Shown here: positions 17,813 through 27,056 of the stretch, one piece after another
Layout: every line of letters begins with the position of its first letter
Position numbering within the stretch: position 1 is the first letter of the stretch
DNA from: Streptomyces sp. NBC_01754
Lineage (GTDB): Bacteria > Actinomycetota > Actinomycetes > Streptomycetales > Streptomycetaceae
Length of the DNA stretch: 64,000 nucleotides
Direction of reading: 5' to 3'
Assembly (NCBI RefSeq): GCF_035918015.1
Contig: NZ_CP109132.1
Coordinates: 5,208,001-5,272,000 of the forward strand
Translations under genes and position numbers: made by a program
The notes under the pieces: generated by a model
The model's input: only the letters and a program-made list of their open reading frames with translations
Databases searched by the model: none
Told to the model about the DNA's origin: nothing

Positions 17813-18886
17813 TCAGGCGAACCAGGGTGGTCGAGAGGGCGGCAGGACGCGCTCCACGGCGTGTGCCGTCCCGAGCAGCTCCGCGTCCGTGCCCCGGCCG
17901 GTCACCAGCTGGAGGCCGACCGGGCAGCCGTCCGCCGTGAATCCGGCCGGAACGCTCGCCGCCGGATGTCCGCTGAGGTTGAACGCCCAGGTGAGTGCCG
18001 TGGAGTAGACGGCCCCCGGGCCTTCGTGGCCGTGCGGCGGGTCGGGGGTGGCCGGGGTGAGGAGCAGCGGTACGCGGGCGAAGCAGGCGTCGAGCAACCG
18101 GTCGTTGACCGCCCGCACGCGCCGGCCGGCGGGCGTCACCGCCTGGGCGCGTACCGCTGTCCACGCCTGGGCCGGGTCGAGCAGTGTGACGGGGTGCTCG
18201 ACCAGTCGTACGACACCCGCCGCGGCCAGCCGGTCCACGGCGGCCCGGACCGTGTGGGCCACCTCGGGATCGACCGAGGCGAAGCCCAGGTCAGGGCTGT
18301 AGACGGCCGGAACCGGCAAGCGGGCCGGGCGGGGCGCGTAGTCGTCCAGGACATGGCGCAGGTACGGCTCCGCCGCTGCCGCCGAGCTCGCCAGCACCCC
18401 GGGGGAGGCCAGGCCCGTGCGGTCGGGGGAGGGGAGCAGGCCCGTCGTCGTCTTCAGTCCGAACACCCCGCACCACGCCGCCGGGATCCGCACCGACCCC
18501 GCCCCGTCGCTGCCCGTCGCCAGCTCCACCATGCCCGCCGCGACCGCCACCGCCGAACCGGCCGACGACCCCCCGGGAGTCCGGTCGGAACGCCAGGGGT
18601 TGACCGTACGGCCGTGCGCACCCCGGCCCCAGGTCTGCCAGTACGTGCCCGGGCCGGGCACGGAGGTCGCGCCGACCGGGACACCGCCGGCGGCGATCAG
18701 CCGGCGTGCTGGAAACGAGCGGATGCCTGCCGGGCCCTTCACGGCGAACGGCAGTCCTCCCAAGGGGAGTCCACGCGCCTCCGGTTCGCGGGCGCGGGCC
18801 TCCTCGGCCCACACGTCGGTGAACGCGCCGAGTCCCGGGTCCCGTTCACCGATGCGGGCCAGTGCCCGTGCGAGGTCTGGGGTCAT
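17813..18886 (-). CDS. Amidase signature family protein
   Basis: 357-residue amidase. The Ser-cisSer-Lys triad is visible: Lys in [11 protein letters not shown] (near residue 50), the cis-Ser in [16 protein letters not shown] (near 105-120) and the nucleophile region [14 protein letters not shown] (near 128-141). Amidase-signature enzymes hydrolyse amides; some belong to allophanate or GatA groups, but at 357 residues and without a partner this is a generic amidase of unknown substrate. ATG is placed by a CAGACT box six bases upstream. It is followed downstream in the same direction by nothing obvious; upstream lies the PBP gene. Confidence 0.8.
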   Translation of the reverse strand: MTPDLARALARIGERDPGLGAFTDVWAEEARAREPEARGLPLGGLPFAVKGPAGIRSFPARRLIAAGGVPVGATSVPGPGTYWQTWGRGAHGRTVNPWRSDRTPGGSSAGSAVAVAAGMVELATGSDGAGSVRIPAAWCGVFGLKTTTGLLPSPDRTGLASPGVLASSAAAAEPYLRHVLDDYAPRPARLPVPAVYSPDLGFASVDPEVAHTVRAAVDRLAAAGVVRLVEHPVTLLDPAQAWTAVRAQAVTPAGRRVRAVNDRLLDACFARVPLLLTPATPDPPHGHEGPGAVYSTALTWAFNLSGHPAASVPAGFTADGCPVGLQLVTGRGTDAELLGTAHAVERVLPPSRPPWFA

Positions 18887-18892
18887 GTGCCC

Positions 18893-18898
18893 AGTCTG
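18893..18898 (-). promoter_or_regulatory. -10 box of a leaderless promoter (amidase gene)
   Basis: CAGACT on the minus strand, six bases before ATG at 18884-18886. It lies in the 15-base gap to the PBP gene stop, so the amidase has its own promoter. Confidence 0.5.
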
Positions 18899-18901
18899 GC
18901 G

Positions 18902-20365
18902 TCAGTCCGACTCCGCCAGGGCCGCTTCCATCACCGCCCGGGCGATCGGAGCCGCGTTGCCACCCCCGCTGACGTCGGCCCGGTCCGCGGCGGCGTCCTC
19001 CACCACCACGGCCACGGCGACCGCCGGACGCCCGGAGTCCGGATTCTGCGCCCAGGAGATGAACCAGGCGTACGGCGTACCGGTGTTGTCGACCCCGTGC
19101 TGCGCGGTCCCCGTCTTGCCGCCGACCCGCACCCCGTCGATCGCCGCGTTCGCGCCGGTGCCGTTCTCCACCACGTCCACCATCATCCGCTGGAGGCGCC
19201 GGGCGGTCTCCGGCTCCGTGGCCCGGCGGTAGGTGTCCGAGCCCTGGCGCCGGACGGTGTGTCCGTCGTGGTCGGTGACGCGGTCCACCAGGTGGGGGTA
19301 CCGGAGCTCGCCGCCGTTCGCCACCGCCGCGGCCACCATCGCCATCTGGAGCGGGGTCGCCGTCGTGTCGAACTGGCCGATCGAGGACTGTGCGAGCTGG
19401 TCGTCGCTCATGTCGGTGTCGAAGTCGGAACGGGCCACGTGGGACGGGATCTTCAGGTCGTCGTCGTTGAAGCCGAACCTCCCGGCCGCCCTCACCATGC
19501 CCTTCAGCCCCACCTCCACCCCCAGGTGGGCCATCACGGTGTTGCAGGAGACCCGGATCGCCTCGGCCAGCGAGGCGTTCTCGCAGCCCCGCGCCTCGTC
19601 CGGAAGCGTGGTCGTGGTGCCCGGCAGCACGTACGGGGACGGGGTGTCGGTCTCCTCGTCCGGATCCTCCACCACCCCGGCGTCCAGGGCCGCTGCGGCC
19701 GTCACGATCTTGAACGTGGACCCCGGTGGGTAGGTCTGCCGGATGGCCCGGTTGAGCATCGGCTTGCCCGCCGACCGGTTGAGCTCGGCCCACGCGTCGG
19801 TCACCGAGGAGCCCGTGCCGGAGAGCCGTTCGGGGTCGTACGAGGGGGAGGAGACCAGCGCCAGGATCGCGCCGGTCTGCGGGTCGAGCGCGGCGACCGC
19901 GCCGCGCCGGCCCGCCAGCCCCTCGTAACCGGCCCGCTGCACCGCCTTCCGGACGGTGGTGACGACATCGCCGCCGGGCTGCCGGCTGTGGGTGAGGTCA
20001 CCCCACAGGGGGATCGGTGCCAGTACCGCGGCGGTCCCGGACAGGACGCCGTCCTCGGCGTTCTCCAGCAGGGTGGTGCCGTACGTCTGCGAGGCGTACC
20101 CCGTCACCGGGGCGTACAGCGGCCCGTGGCGGTAGGTGCGCTCGTAGGCGAGCTGCTCGCCGGTGTCCTTCGACCCGGTGACGGACTCGTCGCCGACCAG
20201 GATGTTCCCGCGCGGCTGGTCGTAGCGCTCGATCGTGGTACGGCGGTTGGCGGGGTTGCTGTCGAGTGCGTCGGCCTCGAAGACCTGCACGCGAGCGGCG
20301 TTGACCAGCAGCGCCACCAGGAGCAGCAGGCAGAAGGCGGCGGCCCGCCGGATGCAGCGGATCAC
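18902..20365 (-). CDS. pbpA: Class B penicillin-binding protein (transpeptidase, PbpA type)
   Basis: 487-residue membrane-anchored D,D-transpeptidase. N-terminal helix AAAFCLLLLVALLVNAARV anchors it. The transpeptidase motifs are all present: SxxK as Ser216-Thr-Phe-Lys, SxN as Ser273-Cys-Asn, and KTG at Lys417. It crosslinks peptidoglycan stem peptides and by family and neighbour should pair with the adjacent SEDS glycosyltransferase. The GTG start overlaps the RodA/FtsW stop by four bases (GTGA), so the two are translationally coupled. This gene pair is conserved near the fhaAB/pstP type loci in actinobacteria, though those are not in view here. Confidence 0.9.
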   Translation of the reverse strand: MIRCIRRAAAFCLLLLVALLVNAARVQVFEADALDSNPANRRTTIERYDQPRGNILVGDESVTGSKDTGEQLAYERTYRHGPLYAPVTGYASQTYGTTLLENAEDGVLSGTAAVLAPIPLWGDLTHSRQPGGDVVTTVRKAVQRAGYEGLAGRRGAVAALDPQTGAILALVSSPSYDPERLSGTGSSVTDAWAELNRSAGKPMLNRAIRQTYPPGSTFKIVTAAAALDAGVVEDPDEETDTPSPYVLPGTTTTLPDEARGCENASLAEAIRVSCNTVMAHLGVEVGLKGMVRAAGRFGFNDDDLKIPSHVARSDFDTDMSDDQLAQSSIGQFDTTATPLQMAMVAAAVANGGELRYPHLVDRVTDHDGHTVRRQGSDTYRRATEPETARRLQRMMVDVVENGTGANAAIDGVRVGGKTGTAQHGVDNTGTPYAWFISWAQNPDSGRPAVAVAVVVEDAAADRADVSGGGNAAPIARAVMEAALAESD

Positions 20366-21774
20366 CGTCCGGTCCCCCGGTGGTGCCCGATGTCCGGCGG
20401 GTCCTCCTCGACGATCGGCGCGATCACCCCCGTCTCCGTCCGGCCGGGGTGCGGGGCACGGGCCTCGGCGCTGACCCGGATCAGCAGCGCCACGATGATC
20501 CAGTTGGTGACGACGGAGGAACCACCCTGTGCGAGGAAGGGCATGGCCATACCGGTCAGCGGGATCAGCCCCATCACCCCGCCTGCGATGACGAAGACCT
20601 GGAGCGCCAGGATCGAGGCCAGGCCGATCGACAGCAGCCGGCCGAAGGGGTCGCGCAGGGCGAGTCCCGCGCGGTACCCGCGGGCCACCAGCAGGGCGTA
20701 CAGCAGGAAGATCGCGGTGAGCCCGGCGAGGCCGAGCTCCTCGCCCGCCGTCGCCAGGATGAAGTCGGACTTGGCCGCGAAGCCGATGAGGATGGAGTGG
20801 CCGAGCCCCAGCCCGGTGCCGAGCATCCCCCCGGCGGCGAACGCGAACAGCGACTGGGCGAGCTGACCGGCGCCCAGACCCGCGTCGATGCTGGCGTACG
20901 GGTCCAGCCAGTCCTGCACCCTGCTGTGCACATGGGGTTCGAGCGAGCCGACGACGAACGCGCCCGCGGCGGCCAGCAGCAGCCCCACCGCGATCCAGCC
21001 CGTCCGGCCGGTGGCGACGTACAGCATGATCACGAAGAGTCCGAAGAAGAGCAGCGAGGTGCCGAGGTCCCGCTCCAGGACCAGCACGCCCACGCTGAGC
21101 AGCCAGATCGCGACGATGGGGCCCAGCACCCGGCCGGTGGGCAGCTGGAGCCGCCAGATCCTGCGGCCGGTGTACGCCAGTGCGTTGCGGTTCGCCGCGA
21201 GGTAGGCGGCGAAGAACACGGCGAGCAGGATCTTGGCGAACTCGCCGGGCTGGAAGGAGAATCCGGCGACCCTGATCCAGATCTTGGCCCCGTTCACCGC
21301 GGGGAAGAAGATCGGCACGGTCATCAGCACCAGCGCCGTGGCGACCGAGAGGTACGCGTAGCGCTGGAGGAGGCGGTGGTCCCGCAGCAGGACGACGACG
21401 GCGATGAAGAACGCGACCCCGAGGGTGGACCAGACCAGCTGCGTCGTCGCGGCCTGGTCCCGGGGCGTCTCCAGGTCGAGCCGGTAGATCAGCACCAGAC
21501 CCAGACCGTTGAGCAGGACCGCGATGGGCAGCAGCAGCGGATCGGCGTACGGCGCGCGAAGCCGGACCGCGAGATGGGCGAGCAGGGCGAGGAGGCCGAG
21601 ACCGGCGCCGTACCCGGCGACGTCCGGGGGGACGGCGTCGTTCCTGGCGAGGCCGACGGACGCGTAGCCGTAGACGGAGATGAGCACGGCCCCGATCAGG
21701 AGCGAGAGCTCGACCCCGCGCCGCTTGGGCAGGCGTAGCTCGGGCGGGCGCGCGTCCGCCGTCGTTGCGGTCAT
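20362..21774 (-). CDS. rodA: SEDS family peptidoglycan glycosyltransferase (RodA/FtsW/SpoVE)
   Basis: 470-residue polytopic membrane protein with about ten to twelve helices. The SEDS hallmarks are present: VLVLERDLGTSLLFFGLF, LDPYASIDAGLGAGQLAQSL near the large extracellular loop, GGMLGTGLGLGHS, DFILATAGEELGLAG, and GLIPLTGMAMPFLAQGGSS at the C-terminus. These enzymes polymerise lipid II into glycan strands. Immediately followed by a coupled class B PBP. The ATG at 21772-21774 is preferred over the TTG at 21783 because a TACGTT box lies seven bases before it and no ribosome site fits either start. Confidence 0.9.
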   Translation of the reverse strand: MTATTADARPPELRLPKRRGVELSLLIGAVLISVYGYASVGLARNDAVPPDVAGYGAGLGLLALLAHLAVRLRAPYADPLLLPIAVLLNGLGLVLIYRLDLETPRDQAATTQLVWSTLGVAFFIAVVVLLRDHRLLQRYAYLSVATALVLMTVPIFFPAVNGAKIWIRVAGFSFQPGEFAKILLAVFFAAYLAANRNALAYTGRRIWRLQLPTGRVLGPIVAIWLLSVGVLVLERDLGTSLLFFGLFVIMLYVATGRTGWIAVGLLLAAAGAFVVGSLEPHVHSRVQDWLDPYASIDAGLGAGQLAQSLFAFAAGGMLGTGLGLGHSILIGFAAKSDFILATAGEELGLAGLTAIFLLYALLVARGYRAGLALRDPFGRLLSIGLASILALQVFVIAGGVMGLIPLTGMAMPFLAQGGSSVVTNWIIVALLIRVSAEARAPHPGRTETGVIAPIVEEDPPDIGHHRGTGR

Positions 21775-21781
21775 GCCCCGC

Positions 21782-21787
21782 AACGTA
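21782..21787 (-). promoter_or_regulatory. -10 box of a leaderless promoter (rodA-pbpA operon)
   Basis: TACGTT on the minus strand, seven bases before ATG at 21772-21774. Confidence 0.5.
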
Positions 21788-21858
21788 GCAAGAGGCGGGT
21801 CATATTTCCCTTATGTCAGCCCCGCGCCCCCGGCCTGCCCCGCGCCTCGCTCCCGCCC

Positions 21859-22176
21859 TCAGCTCCGGTAGGGGTTCTGGGCGCCCGGCACGTGTCCCGG
21901 CTGCTGCGGGGCGGTGCCGTAGGGATTGCCGTCCTGCCCGGCCTGCGCCTGGGCGGCCAGCTGCTCGGCCTCCTCCTTGGCTATGCGCCGCTCCCCGCCG
22001 CAGAAGGTGCACTGGGTCGCGTACTTCGTGGAGAAGGGGAAGAGCGGCACGAAGAACAGCGTGAACTTCGTGACCCGCTTGCGCAGCGTGTGCGCGGCGG
22101 GGTTCCCGCACCAGCCGCACACCATCGTGAGGACGGCCAACTGGTGGAGATAGCCGCGCGTACCGAAAATGATCAT
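21859..22176 (-). CDS. Zinc-ribbon domain protein
   Basis: 105-residue protein. Two Cys pairs, CGWCGN near residue 20 and CTFCGGE near 56, can hold one zinc. Between them is a hydrophobic stretch FTLFFVPLFPFST. The C-terminus is Gln/Pro/Gly-rich and disordered. Members of this zinc-ribbon group are small proteins without a known role. The ATG overlaps the stop of the HEAT-repeat gene (ATGA) and has GAGGGA seven bases upstream, so both are made from one mRNA. Confidence 0.75.
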   Translation of the reverse strand: MIIFGTRGYLHQLAVLTMVCGWCGNPAAHTLRKRVTKFTLFFVPLFPFSTKYATQCTFCGGERRIAKEEAEQLAAQAQAGQDGNPYGTAPQQPGHVPGAQNPYRS

Positions 22177-24287
22177 GTTGTGATCCCTCTCCCCGTCTCG
22201 CTGTCGAGAGCCCGCCGGCAGAGCGCCAGGAGCTTCTCGTCCTCATCAGTGTCATGACTGCTGTATCCGCCGTCCAACGCGTTGTGGCGGCGTACGGACA
22301 GGAGTTCGGCACGCAGCACCTGTGACGCGCCGGGACCCGCGTCGGACAGACCCATCCGCGCCAGGCAGTCCGCGACCCGGACCCTGACGTGACGATTCTT
22401 CTCCCAGGCCGCCAGGAGCACCGGAACGCTCTCCCGCGTCCGCCCGGAGATCTCCCACAGCGCGATCGCGGCGTTGACGCGCAACCACAGCTCGTCGTGC
22501 GACAGCAGGGCGCGCAGCCGGGGCACCGCCACCGCCGCGGAAGTGCCGAGCCGGCCCAGCGCGGCGGCCGCGGCCCGGCAGTCGTGCGCCTGCTCCGCCC
22601 CCAGCCCCTCCAGCAGGACCGGCAGCACCGCGTCGGCGTCCCCCTCGACCGACCAGAGGGCCTCGGCCGCTTCCGTCCCCGCCGCACCGGGCCGCCGGGT
22701 CAGTGCCCGCAGCTCCGGCACGGCGCGGCGGGCGGCGGGCCCGAACGCGTCGAGCGCCCGCAACGCCGCCGTGCGCAGCCACTCACCCCGGTACTCCGGC
22801 GCCCCGCACAGCACCCGCAGCACCTCGGGAGCGGCCTCGCCCGCCCGCAGCGCCGTCAGCCCGGTGAGCAGCGGGGCGGCCCGGTCGTACGCCCCCTCGT
22901 CCAGGCCGACCTCGCCCAGCCGCCGCCGCAGCGTCCCCGCCAGCGGGGCGGCCGCCGCGCCCAGACTGCTGATGGCGCACCCCACGTCGTGCGGCACCTC
23001 CGGCTGTTCCAGGGCCGCCGCGAGCGCGGGCAGCACCCGGGCGTCCCCCAGCCTGGCCAGTGCCTTGACCGCCGATCCGAGACCGGGCGGCCCGCTCGCC
23101 CACTGCCGCACCCAGGCACCGGGATCGGCCGCCACCCGCGCTGCCAGGGCGTCGGCGGCCGGCGCGGCCAGGGAGAACAGCTCCTCCAGCACACGCGAGG
23201 CGGCCTCCGCCAGCCGCGGATCCGGATCGGTGAGCTGCGCCCCGACCAGCCGCACCAGCTCGTCGTACGAGCCGCGCCAGGCCCGCATCAGCCCGCTGCT
23301 CATCCGTACGGCGTCGAAGCGCTGCCACGGTTCGGGACTGCGCAACTGGTCGGCGAGGAGCGCCGTGCGCTCCTCCACCCGGTCGTCCAGGCCCACGTGC
23401 AGCGTCCGCAGCAGGCCGGCGGCCCAGGGCGCGGTGCGTCCCGCGGCCTCCCGGGCGGACAGCGCCCGCAGCTGCCCCAGCAGCGTCGGTGTGGCGGCCC
23501 TCTCCGTCGACGCGTCACCGGCGGACGCCGCGGGCCCGCCGCGTTCCGGCTCCGGGCGGCCCGAGCGCAGCTCCCGCAGCAGCCCCACCGCCATCGCCAC
23601 GACGTCACCGGGCAGGGCGTCCGGCGCGCACCGCGCCAGCTGGGCGAGGGCGGCGAGCCGCAGGCCGGGGGAGTACGCCTCCGCGGCGAGGCGGCTCAGC
23701 CAGTCGGCGGCCTGCCCGGCCAGCGGGTGGTGGCGCAGGGCCACCTGCCCCGCCGCCTCCACCAGCGCGAGGCGTACCTCCTCCACCGGCTCCACGGGCA
23801 GGCGTTCCCGCAGCAGGGCCAGCACCCGGTCCGGGCGGCTGTGCAGGGTGGCGAGGGCCAGCGGGGCGGCGAGCCGCACACCGGTGTCCTCGTCGGCGAT
23901 CAGCTCGCAGAAGACCCCGGCACCGGCCGTCACGGCGGACGCGGCCATCGCGTAGTTCGCGGCGCCCTCGATCTCGTCCTCGTCGATCTCCTCCTCGTCG
24001 TCCTCGTCGAGGTCGATGCCGCCGATGCTGGTCAGCAGTTCGACGACACCGCCCCGGTCCTGGACACCGGGGTCGACGACCAGCTCGAAGAGGAAGGGGA
24101 TGCAGGCGAGGGTGCACGCGTACACGTCGCCCTGGTGGTGGACCGCGCCGTACATCCCGTCGAGCGCGCTCTCCCGCTCGGCCGGATCGGCCGCGGCCAG
24201 ACCCCGCAGGAGCGCGGGTACGTCGTCGGCCGGCCCGTAGGCGTGCTCCATCGATGCCCAGTCGACCTCGTCGATCCCCGCGAACAC
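22173..24287 (-). CDS. HEAT-repeat (alpha-solenoid) protein
   Basis: 704-residue protein built mostly of HEAT/ARM-like helical pairs: repeated blocks such as ALARLGDARVLPALAAAL and ALWEISGRTRESVPVLLAAW run from about residue 150 to the end. The N-terminus (FAGIDEVDWASMEHAYGPA) and an Asp/Glu run near 95-110 precede the solenoid. Such scaffolds bind other proteins; no enzyme motif is present. I chose the GTG at 24285-24287 because GGGAGGGAA sits at the right distance; the frame stays open for another 84 codons upstream but with Arg/Pro-rich noise. Coupled to the zinc-ribbon gene. Confidence 0.78.
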   Translation of the reverse strand: MFAGIDEVDWASMEHAYGPADDVPALLRGLAAADPAERESALDGMYGAVHHQGDVYACTLACIPFLFELVVDPGVQDRGGVVELLTSIGGIDLDEDDEEEIDEDEIEGAANYAMAASAVTAGAGVFCELIADEDTGVRLAAPLALATLHSRPDRVLALLRERLPVEPVEEVRLALVEAAGQVALRHHPLAGQAADWLSRLAAEAYSPGLRLAALAQLARCAPDALPGDVVAMAVGLLRELRSGRPEPERGGPAASAGDASTERAATPTLLGQLRALSAREAAGRTAPWAAGLLRTLHVGLDDRVEERTALLADQLRSPEPWQRFDAVRMSSGLMRAWRGSYDELVRLVGAQLTDPDPRLAEAASRVLEELFSLAAPAADALAARVAADPGAWVRQWASGPPGLGSAVKALARLGDARVLPALAAALEQPEVPHDVGCAISSLGAAAAPLAGTLRRRLGEVGLDEGAYDRAAPLLTGLTALRAGEAAPEVLRVLCGAPEYRGEWLRTAALRALDAFGPAARRAVPELRALTRRPGAAGTEAAEALWSVEGDADAVLPVLLEGLGAEQAHDCRAAAAALGRLGTSAAVAVPRLRALLSHDELWLRVNAAIALWEISGRTRESVPVLLAAWEKNRHVRVRVADCLARMGLSDAGPGASQVLRAELLSVRRHNALDGGYSSHDTDEDEKLLALCRRALDSETGRGITT

Positions 24288-24526
24288 GCCGTTCCCTCCC
24301 CGTGTCGTCCTCTGCCCCGCGAACCCGGTGGGCCGTGCCGGCCGTGTCCAGGAAGCAGCTCTGCGCAGAGTGTGCACCACGTCTGCGGAAATCCACCCTC
24401 CACTTGCGGGCTTTCCTGGCGTGTGCATGGCCGCCCGGGTGCGCTGTGGCCTCCGGCCGGACCCGCCCGCCCCTTCCCGCCCGCGCCCGCCCACCCTCCT
24501 CTTCCACCCTGGTCCGGTACCCCGGT

Positions 24527-24568
24527 CCGGTCTCGGCACCCCGGTCTCGGCGGCCCGGTCTCAGCGGC
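24527..24568. repeat. Three tandem 14-bp repeats at the ligD-like 3' end
   Basis: CCGGTCTCGGCACC, CCGGTCTCGGCGGC and CCGGTCTCAGCGGC follow each other without gaps. The last copy contains the stop codon of the polymerase gene on the minus strand. The rest of the 273-base gap 24288-24560 holds nothing else I can support. Confidence 0.5.
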
Positions 24569-25454
24569 CCGGCAGGGACCGGGCCCGGCCGGTGCCGGTG
24601 AGCGGGGCGAGCAGGTCGCCGTACCGCTCCAGCCGCGCGGCCATGTCGCCCGCCAGGAAGGCCAGCTCGGCCGGGTCTTCGCAGGCCCCGATCTCGTCCC
24701 AGGTGACGGGTGCGGACACGGTGGGACTCTCCTTGGCCCTCAGGGTGTAGGGCGCGGCCGTCGTCTTCGCCGCGGCGTTCTGGCTGAAGTCCACGAAGAC
24801 CTTCCCCGGGCGCAGCGCACGGGTCATCCGGTGCACCACCAGTTCGGGCAGCGCCTGCTGCGCCTCGACGGCCAGCGACCTGGCGTAGGCCGTCACCTCG
24901 TCGGAAGGGCTGGGCTCCACCGGGACGAGCAGGTGCAGACCCTTGGATCCGGAGGTCTTCCCGTAGGCGGACAGTCCGTCGGCCGCCAGCCGCTCGCGCA
25001 GCCAGAGGGCCACCGCGCAGCACTCGACGATGCTCGCGGGGTCCCCGGGATCCAGGTCGAACACCATCCGGTCGGCGACCGCCGGCGTCTGCCGCCGCCA
25101 CTGGTGGGTGTGGAACTCCACGACCAGGTTGGCGGCCCACATCAGCGAGGGCAGGTCCTGGACGAGCACCTGCCGGGCGTCCGGCTCCTCGCTGCGCGGC
25201 ACCGGCGCGGTGCGCACCCAGTCAGGTGTACCGGGAGGCGGGTTCTTGGTGAAGAAGTGCAGCCCCTGGGGGCCGTCCGGATAGCGGAGGAAGGACAGCG
25301 GGCGGTCGTGCAAGTGGGCGAGCATCACGCCCGCCGCGGTGGCCGCGTAGTAGTGCAGCACCTCTCCCTTGGTGGTCCCGGTGGCCGGGTACAGCACTTT
25401 GTCGAGGTTGCTCAGCGACAGGCGCCGCCCCTCCACCTCCGTGATCGGCGTCAT
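24561..25454 (-). CDS. LigD-type NHEJ polymerase/primase domain protein
   Basis: 297-residue stand-alone polymerase domain of the LigD (archaeo-eukaryotic primase) family. Seen: LSNLDKVLYPATGTTKGEVLHYY, the catalytic DLDPGD (near residue 130), SGSKGLHLLVPV and the DFSQNAAAKTTAAPYTLRAK segment with the third catalytic acid. It fills gaps with NTPs/dNTPs in double-strand-break repair by non-homologous end joining, with Ku and a separate ATP-dependent ligase. The start MTPITEVEGRRL at 25452-25454 matches the family N-terminus. Divergent from ku with a 58-base intergenic region, so both are probably controlled together. Confidence 0.88.
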   Translation of the reverse strand: MTPITEVEGRRLSLSNLDKVLYPATGTTKGEVLHYYAATAAGVMLAHLHDRPLSFLRYPDGPQGLHFFTKNPPPGTPDWVRTAPVPRSEEPDARQVLVQDLPSLMWAANLVVEFHTHQWRRQTPAVADRMVFDLDPGDPASIVECCAVALWLRERLAADGLSAYGKTSGSKGLHLLVPVEPSPSDEVTAYARSLAVEAQQALPELVVHRMTRALRPGKVFVDFSQNAAAKTTAAPYTLRAKESPTVSAPVTWDEIGACEDPAELAFLAGDMAARLERYGDLLAPLTGTGRARSLPGR

Positions 25455-25512
25455 ACGATAAGAATCGCACGAAACAGGACAACCAGGGCATCGCATGCGC
25501 AAGGGGTGAACG

Positions 25513-26814
25513 GTGAGGTCCATCTGGAACGGCGCCATCTCCTTCGGGCTGGTCAGCATCCCCGTCAAGCTCATGAACGCCACGGAGAACCACTCGATCT
25601 CCTTCCGGCAGATCCATCTCGCCGACGGCGGCCGGGTCCGCTACCGCAAGGTGTGCGAACTCGACGAGCAGGAGGTCACCGGCGCCGAGACCGGCAAGGC
25701 GTACGAGGACGCCGACGGCACGGTCATCCCCATCACCGACGAGGACCTCGCCTCGCTGCCGCTGCCCACCGCCAAGACGATCGAGATCGAGGGCTTCGTC
25801 CCCGCCTCCACCGTCGACCCGCTCCAACTGGACGCGGCGTACTACCTCGCGGCCAACGGGGTGCCCGCCTCCAAGCCGTACGCGCTGCTGCGTGAGGCGC
25901 TGCGGCGAAGCGAGAAGGTGGCCGTCGCCAAGTACGCCCTGCGCGGCCGGGAACGGCTCGGCATGCTCCGGGTCGTCGAGGACGTGATCGCCCTGCACGG
26001 GCTCCTGTGGCCGGACGAGATCCGTACCCCGGAAGGTGTCGCGCCCGACTCGGACGTCAAGATCCGCGATGCCGAACTGGACCTGGCGGACGCCCTGATG
26101 GACACGCTCGGCGAGGTCGATCTGGACACGCTCCACGACGACTACCGGGAGGCGGTCGAGGAACTGGTCGCGGCGAAGGCCTCGGGGGAGGCCATGGAGC
26201 CGGAGGCGGAGGAGGAGCCCGACGGAGGGCAGGTCATCGACCTCATGGCGGCACTGGAGAACAGCGTGCGTGCCGCGAAGGGGTCCCAGGGGGGTGCCCA
26301 GCTCGAAGACGCCCGGGACGGGAGTGCCCAGGTGGCCGACGTGCACCCCATCGCCGGCCGGACGTCGGCGAAGAGCGGCAGCGGCGCGAAGAAGAAGGCG
26401 TCGGCGAAGAAGGCGGCGGACACGAAGGGGGCGAAGGGCGCGAAGGCGGCGGGCGACGGCAAGGCCTCCGAGGGGTCCACCGCCCAGGAGTCCACCGGGA
26501 GCCAGGGCACGGCGAAGAGGAGCACCGCGAAGAAGGGCACGGCGAAGAAGAGCACCGCGAAGGAGACCGCCGGGAAGAAGGAGACCGAGTCCCGGAAGTC
26601 TCCCGCCTCCAAGCCCTCCACCGAGAAGCAGGCCGCCAAGAAGCCCTCCGCGAAGAAGCAGGCCACCAAGAAGCAGGCCACCAAGAAGCAGACCGCGAAG
26701 AAGCAGGCTGCCAGAAAGCCGACGGCATCGGCGACGAAGAAGTCGGCGTCGGGCGATCGTGGCGGCACCGCCGGGAATCCCTCCAAGCCGCCCCGCACAC
26801 GCACGTCGGCCTGA
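25513..26814 (+). CDS. ku: Ku protein (NHEJ) with extended lysine-rich C-terminal tail
   Basis: 433-residue bacterial Ku. The Ku bridge-and-ring core runs from SIWNGAISFGLVSIPVKL to about residue 255 (LHGLLWPDEIRTP near 170, DLMAALENSVRAAK near 240-253). It forms a homodimer that loads on DNA ends and recruits LigD activities. From about residue 285 to the end the sequence is almost only Lys/Ala/Ser/Thr in short repeats (AKKST, KKQATKKQ), like histone H1 or actinobacterial HupS tails; typical Ku is about 260-370 residues. The tail is probably a DNA-binding extension. GTG start with AAGGGG upstream; divergent from the polymerase gene. Confidence 0.92.
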   Translation: MRSIWNGAISFGLVSIPVKLMNATENHSISFRQIHLADGGRVRYRKVCELDEQEVTGAETGKAYEDADGTVIPITDEDLASLPLPTAKTIEIEGFVPASTVDPLQLDAAYYLAANGVPASKPYALLREALRRSEKVAVAKYALRGRERLGMLRVVEDVIALHGLLWPDEIRTPEGVAPDSDVKIRDAELDLADALMDTLGEVDLDTLHDDYREAVEELVAAKASGEAMEPEAEEEPDGGQVIDLMAALENSVRAAKGSQGGAQLEDARDGSAQVADVHPIAGRTSAKSGSGAKKKASAKKAADTKGAKGAKAAGDGKASEGSTAQESTGSQGTAKRSTAKKGTAKKSTAKETAGKKETESRKSPASKPSTEKQAAKKPSAKKQATKKQATKKQTAKKQAARKPTASATKKSASGDRGGTAGNPSKPPRTRTSA

Positions 26815-26896
26815 CCACGCGGACCCGTACGGACGGCCCGTACGGCCGAACAGCCCTCTTGCCGGGGGTTCCTGGCCGCCCCTCACCCTACGGGGC

Positions 26897-27019
26897 ATGA
26901 GCACAGGCACTGACCCGTCCGAACGGGTGATCGACGGTCGCTTCACGCTGGTCAAGAGGTTGGGCAGCGGAGGGCTGGGCATGGTCTGGCGTGCCCGTGA
27001 CCTGGTCCTCCTACCGTGA
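26897..27019 (+). pseudogene. Remnant of a Ser/Thr protein kinase N-terminus
   Basis: Forty codons starting MSTGTDPSERVIDGRF, then LVKRLGSGGLGMVWRARD, which is the start of a Pkn-type kinase including the glycine-rich loop. It ends at a stop right after the second strand, so no Lys, HRD or DFG follows. The rest of the kinase is not found downstream in any frame. I read it as the stump of a deleted kinase gene. It could still be translated as a short peptide. Confidence 0.55.
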
Positions 27020-27056
27020 CGGCCGGGCCGAACGCCAGGACGCGGGAGGCACCCTC

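Noticed and set aside
21781..21783. TTG start for the RodA/FtsW gene
   Set aside because: The ATG nine bases downstream has the better promoter spacing and matches the family N-terminus.
22389..25895. Open frame of 1168 codons on the plus strand
   Set aside because: It lies opposite the HEAT-repeat and polymerase genes; its translation is Arg/Gln/His-rich without domains, a shadow of third-position GC bias.
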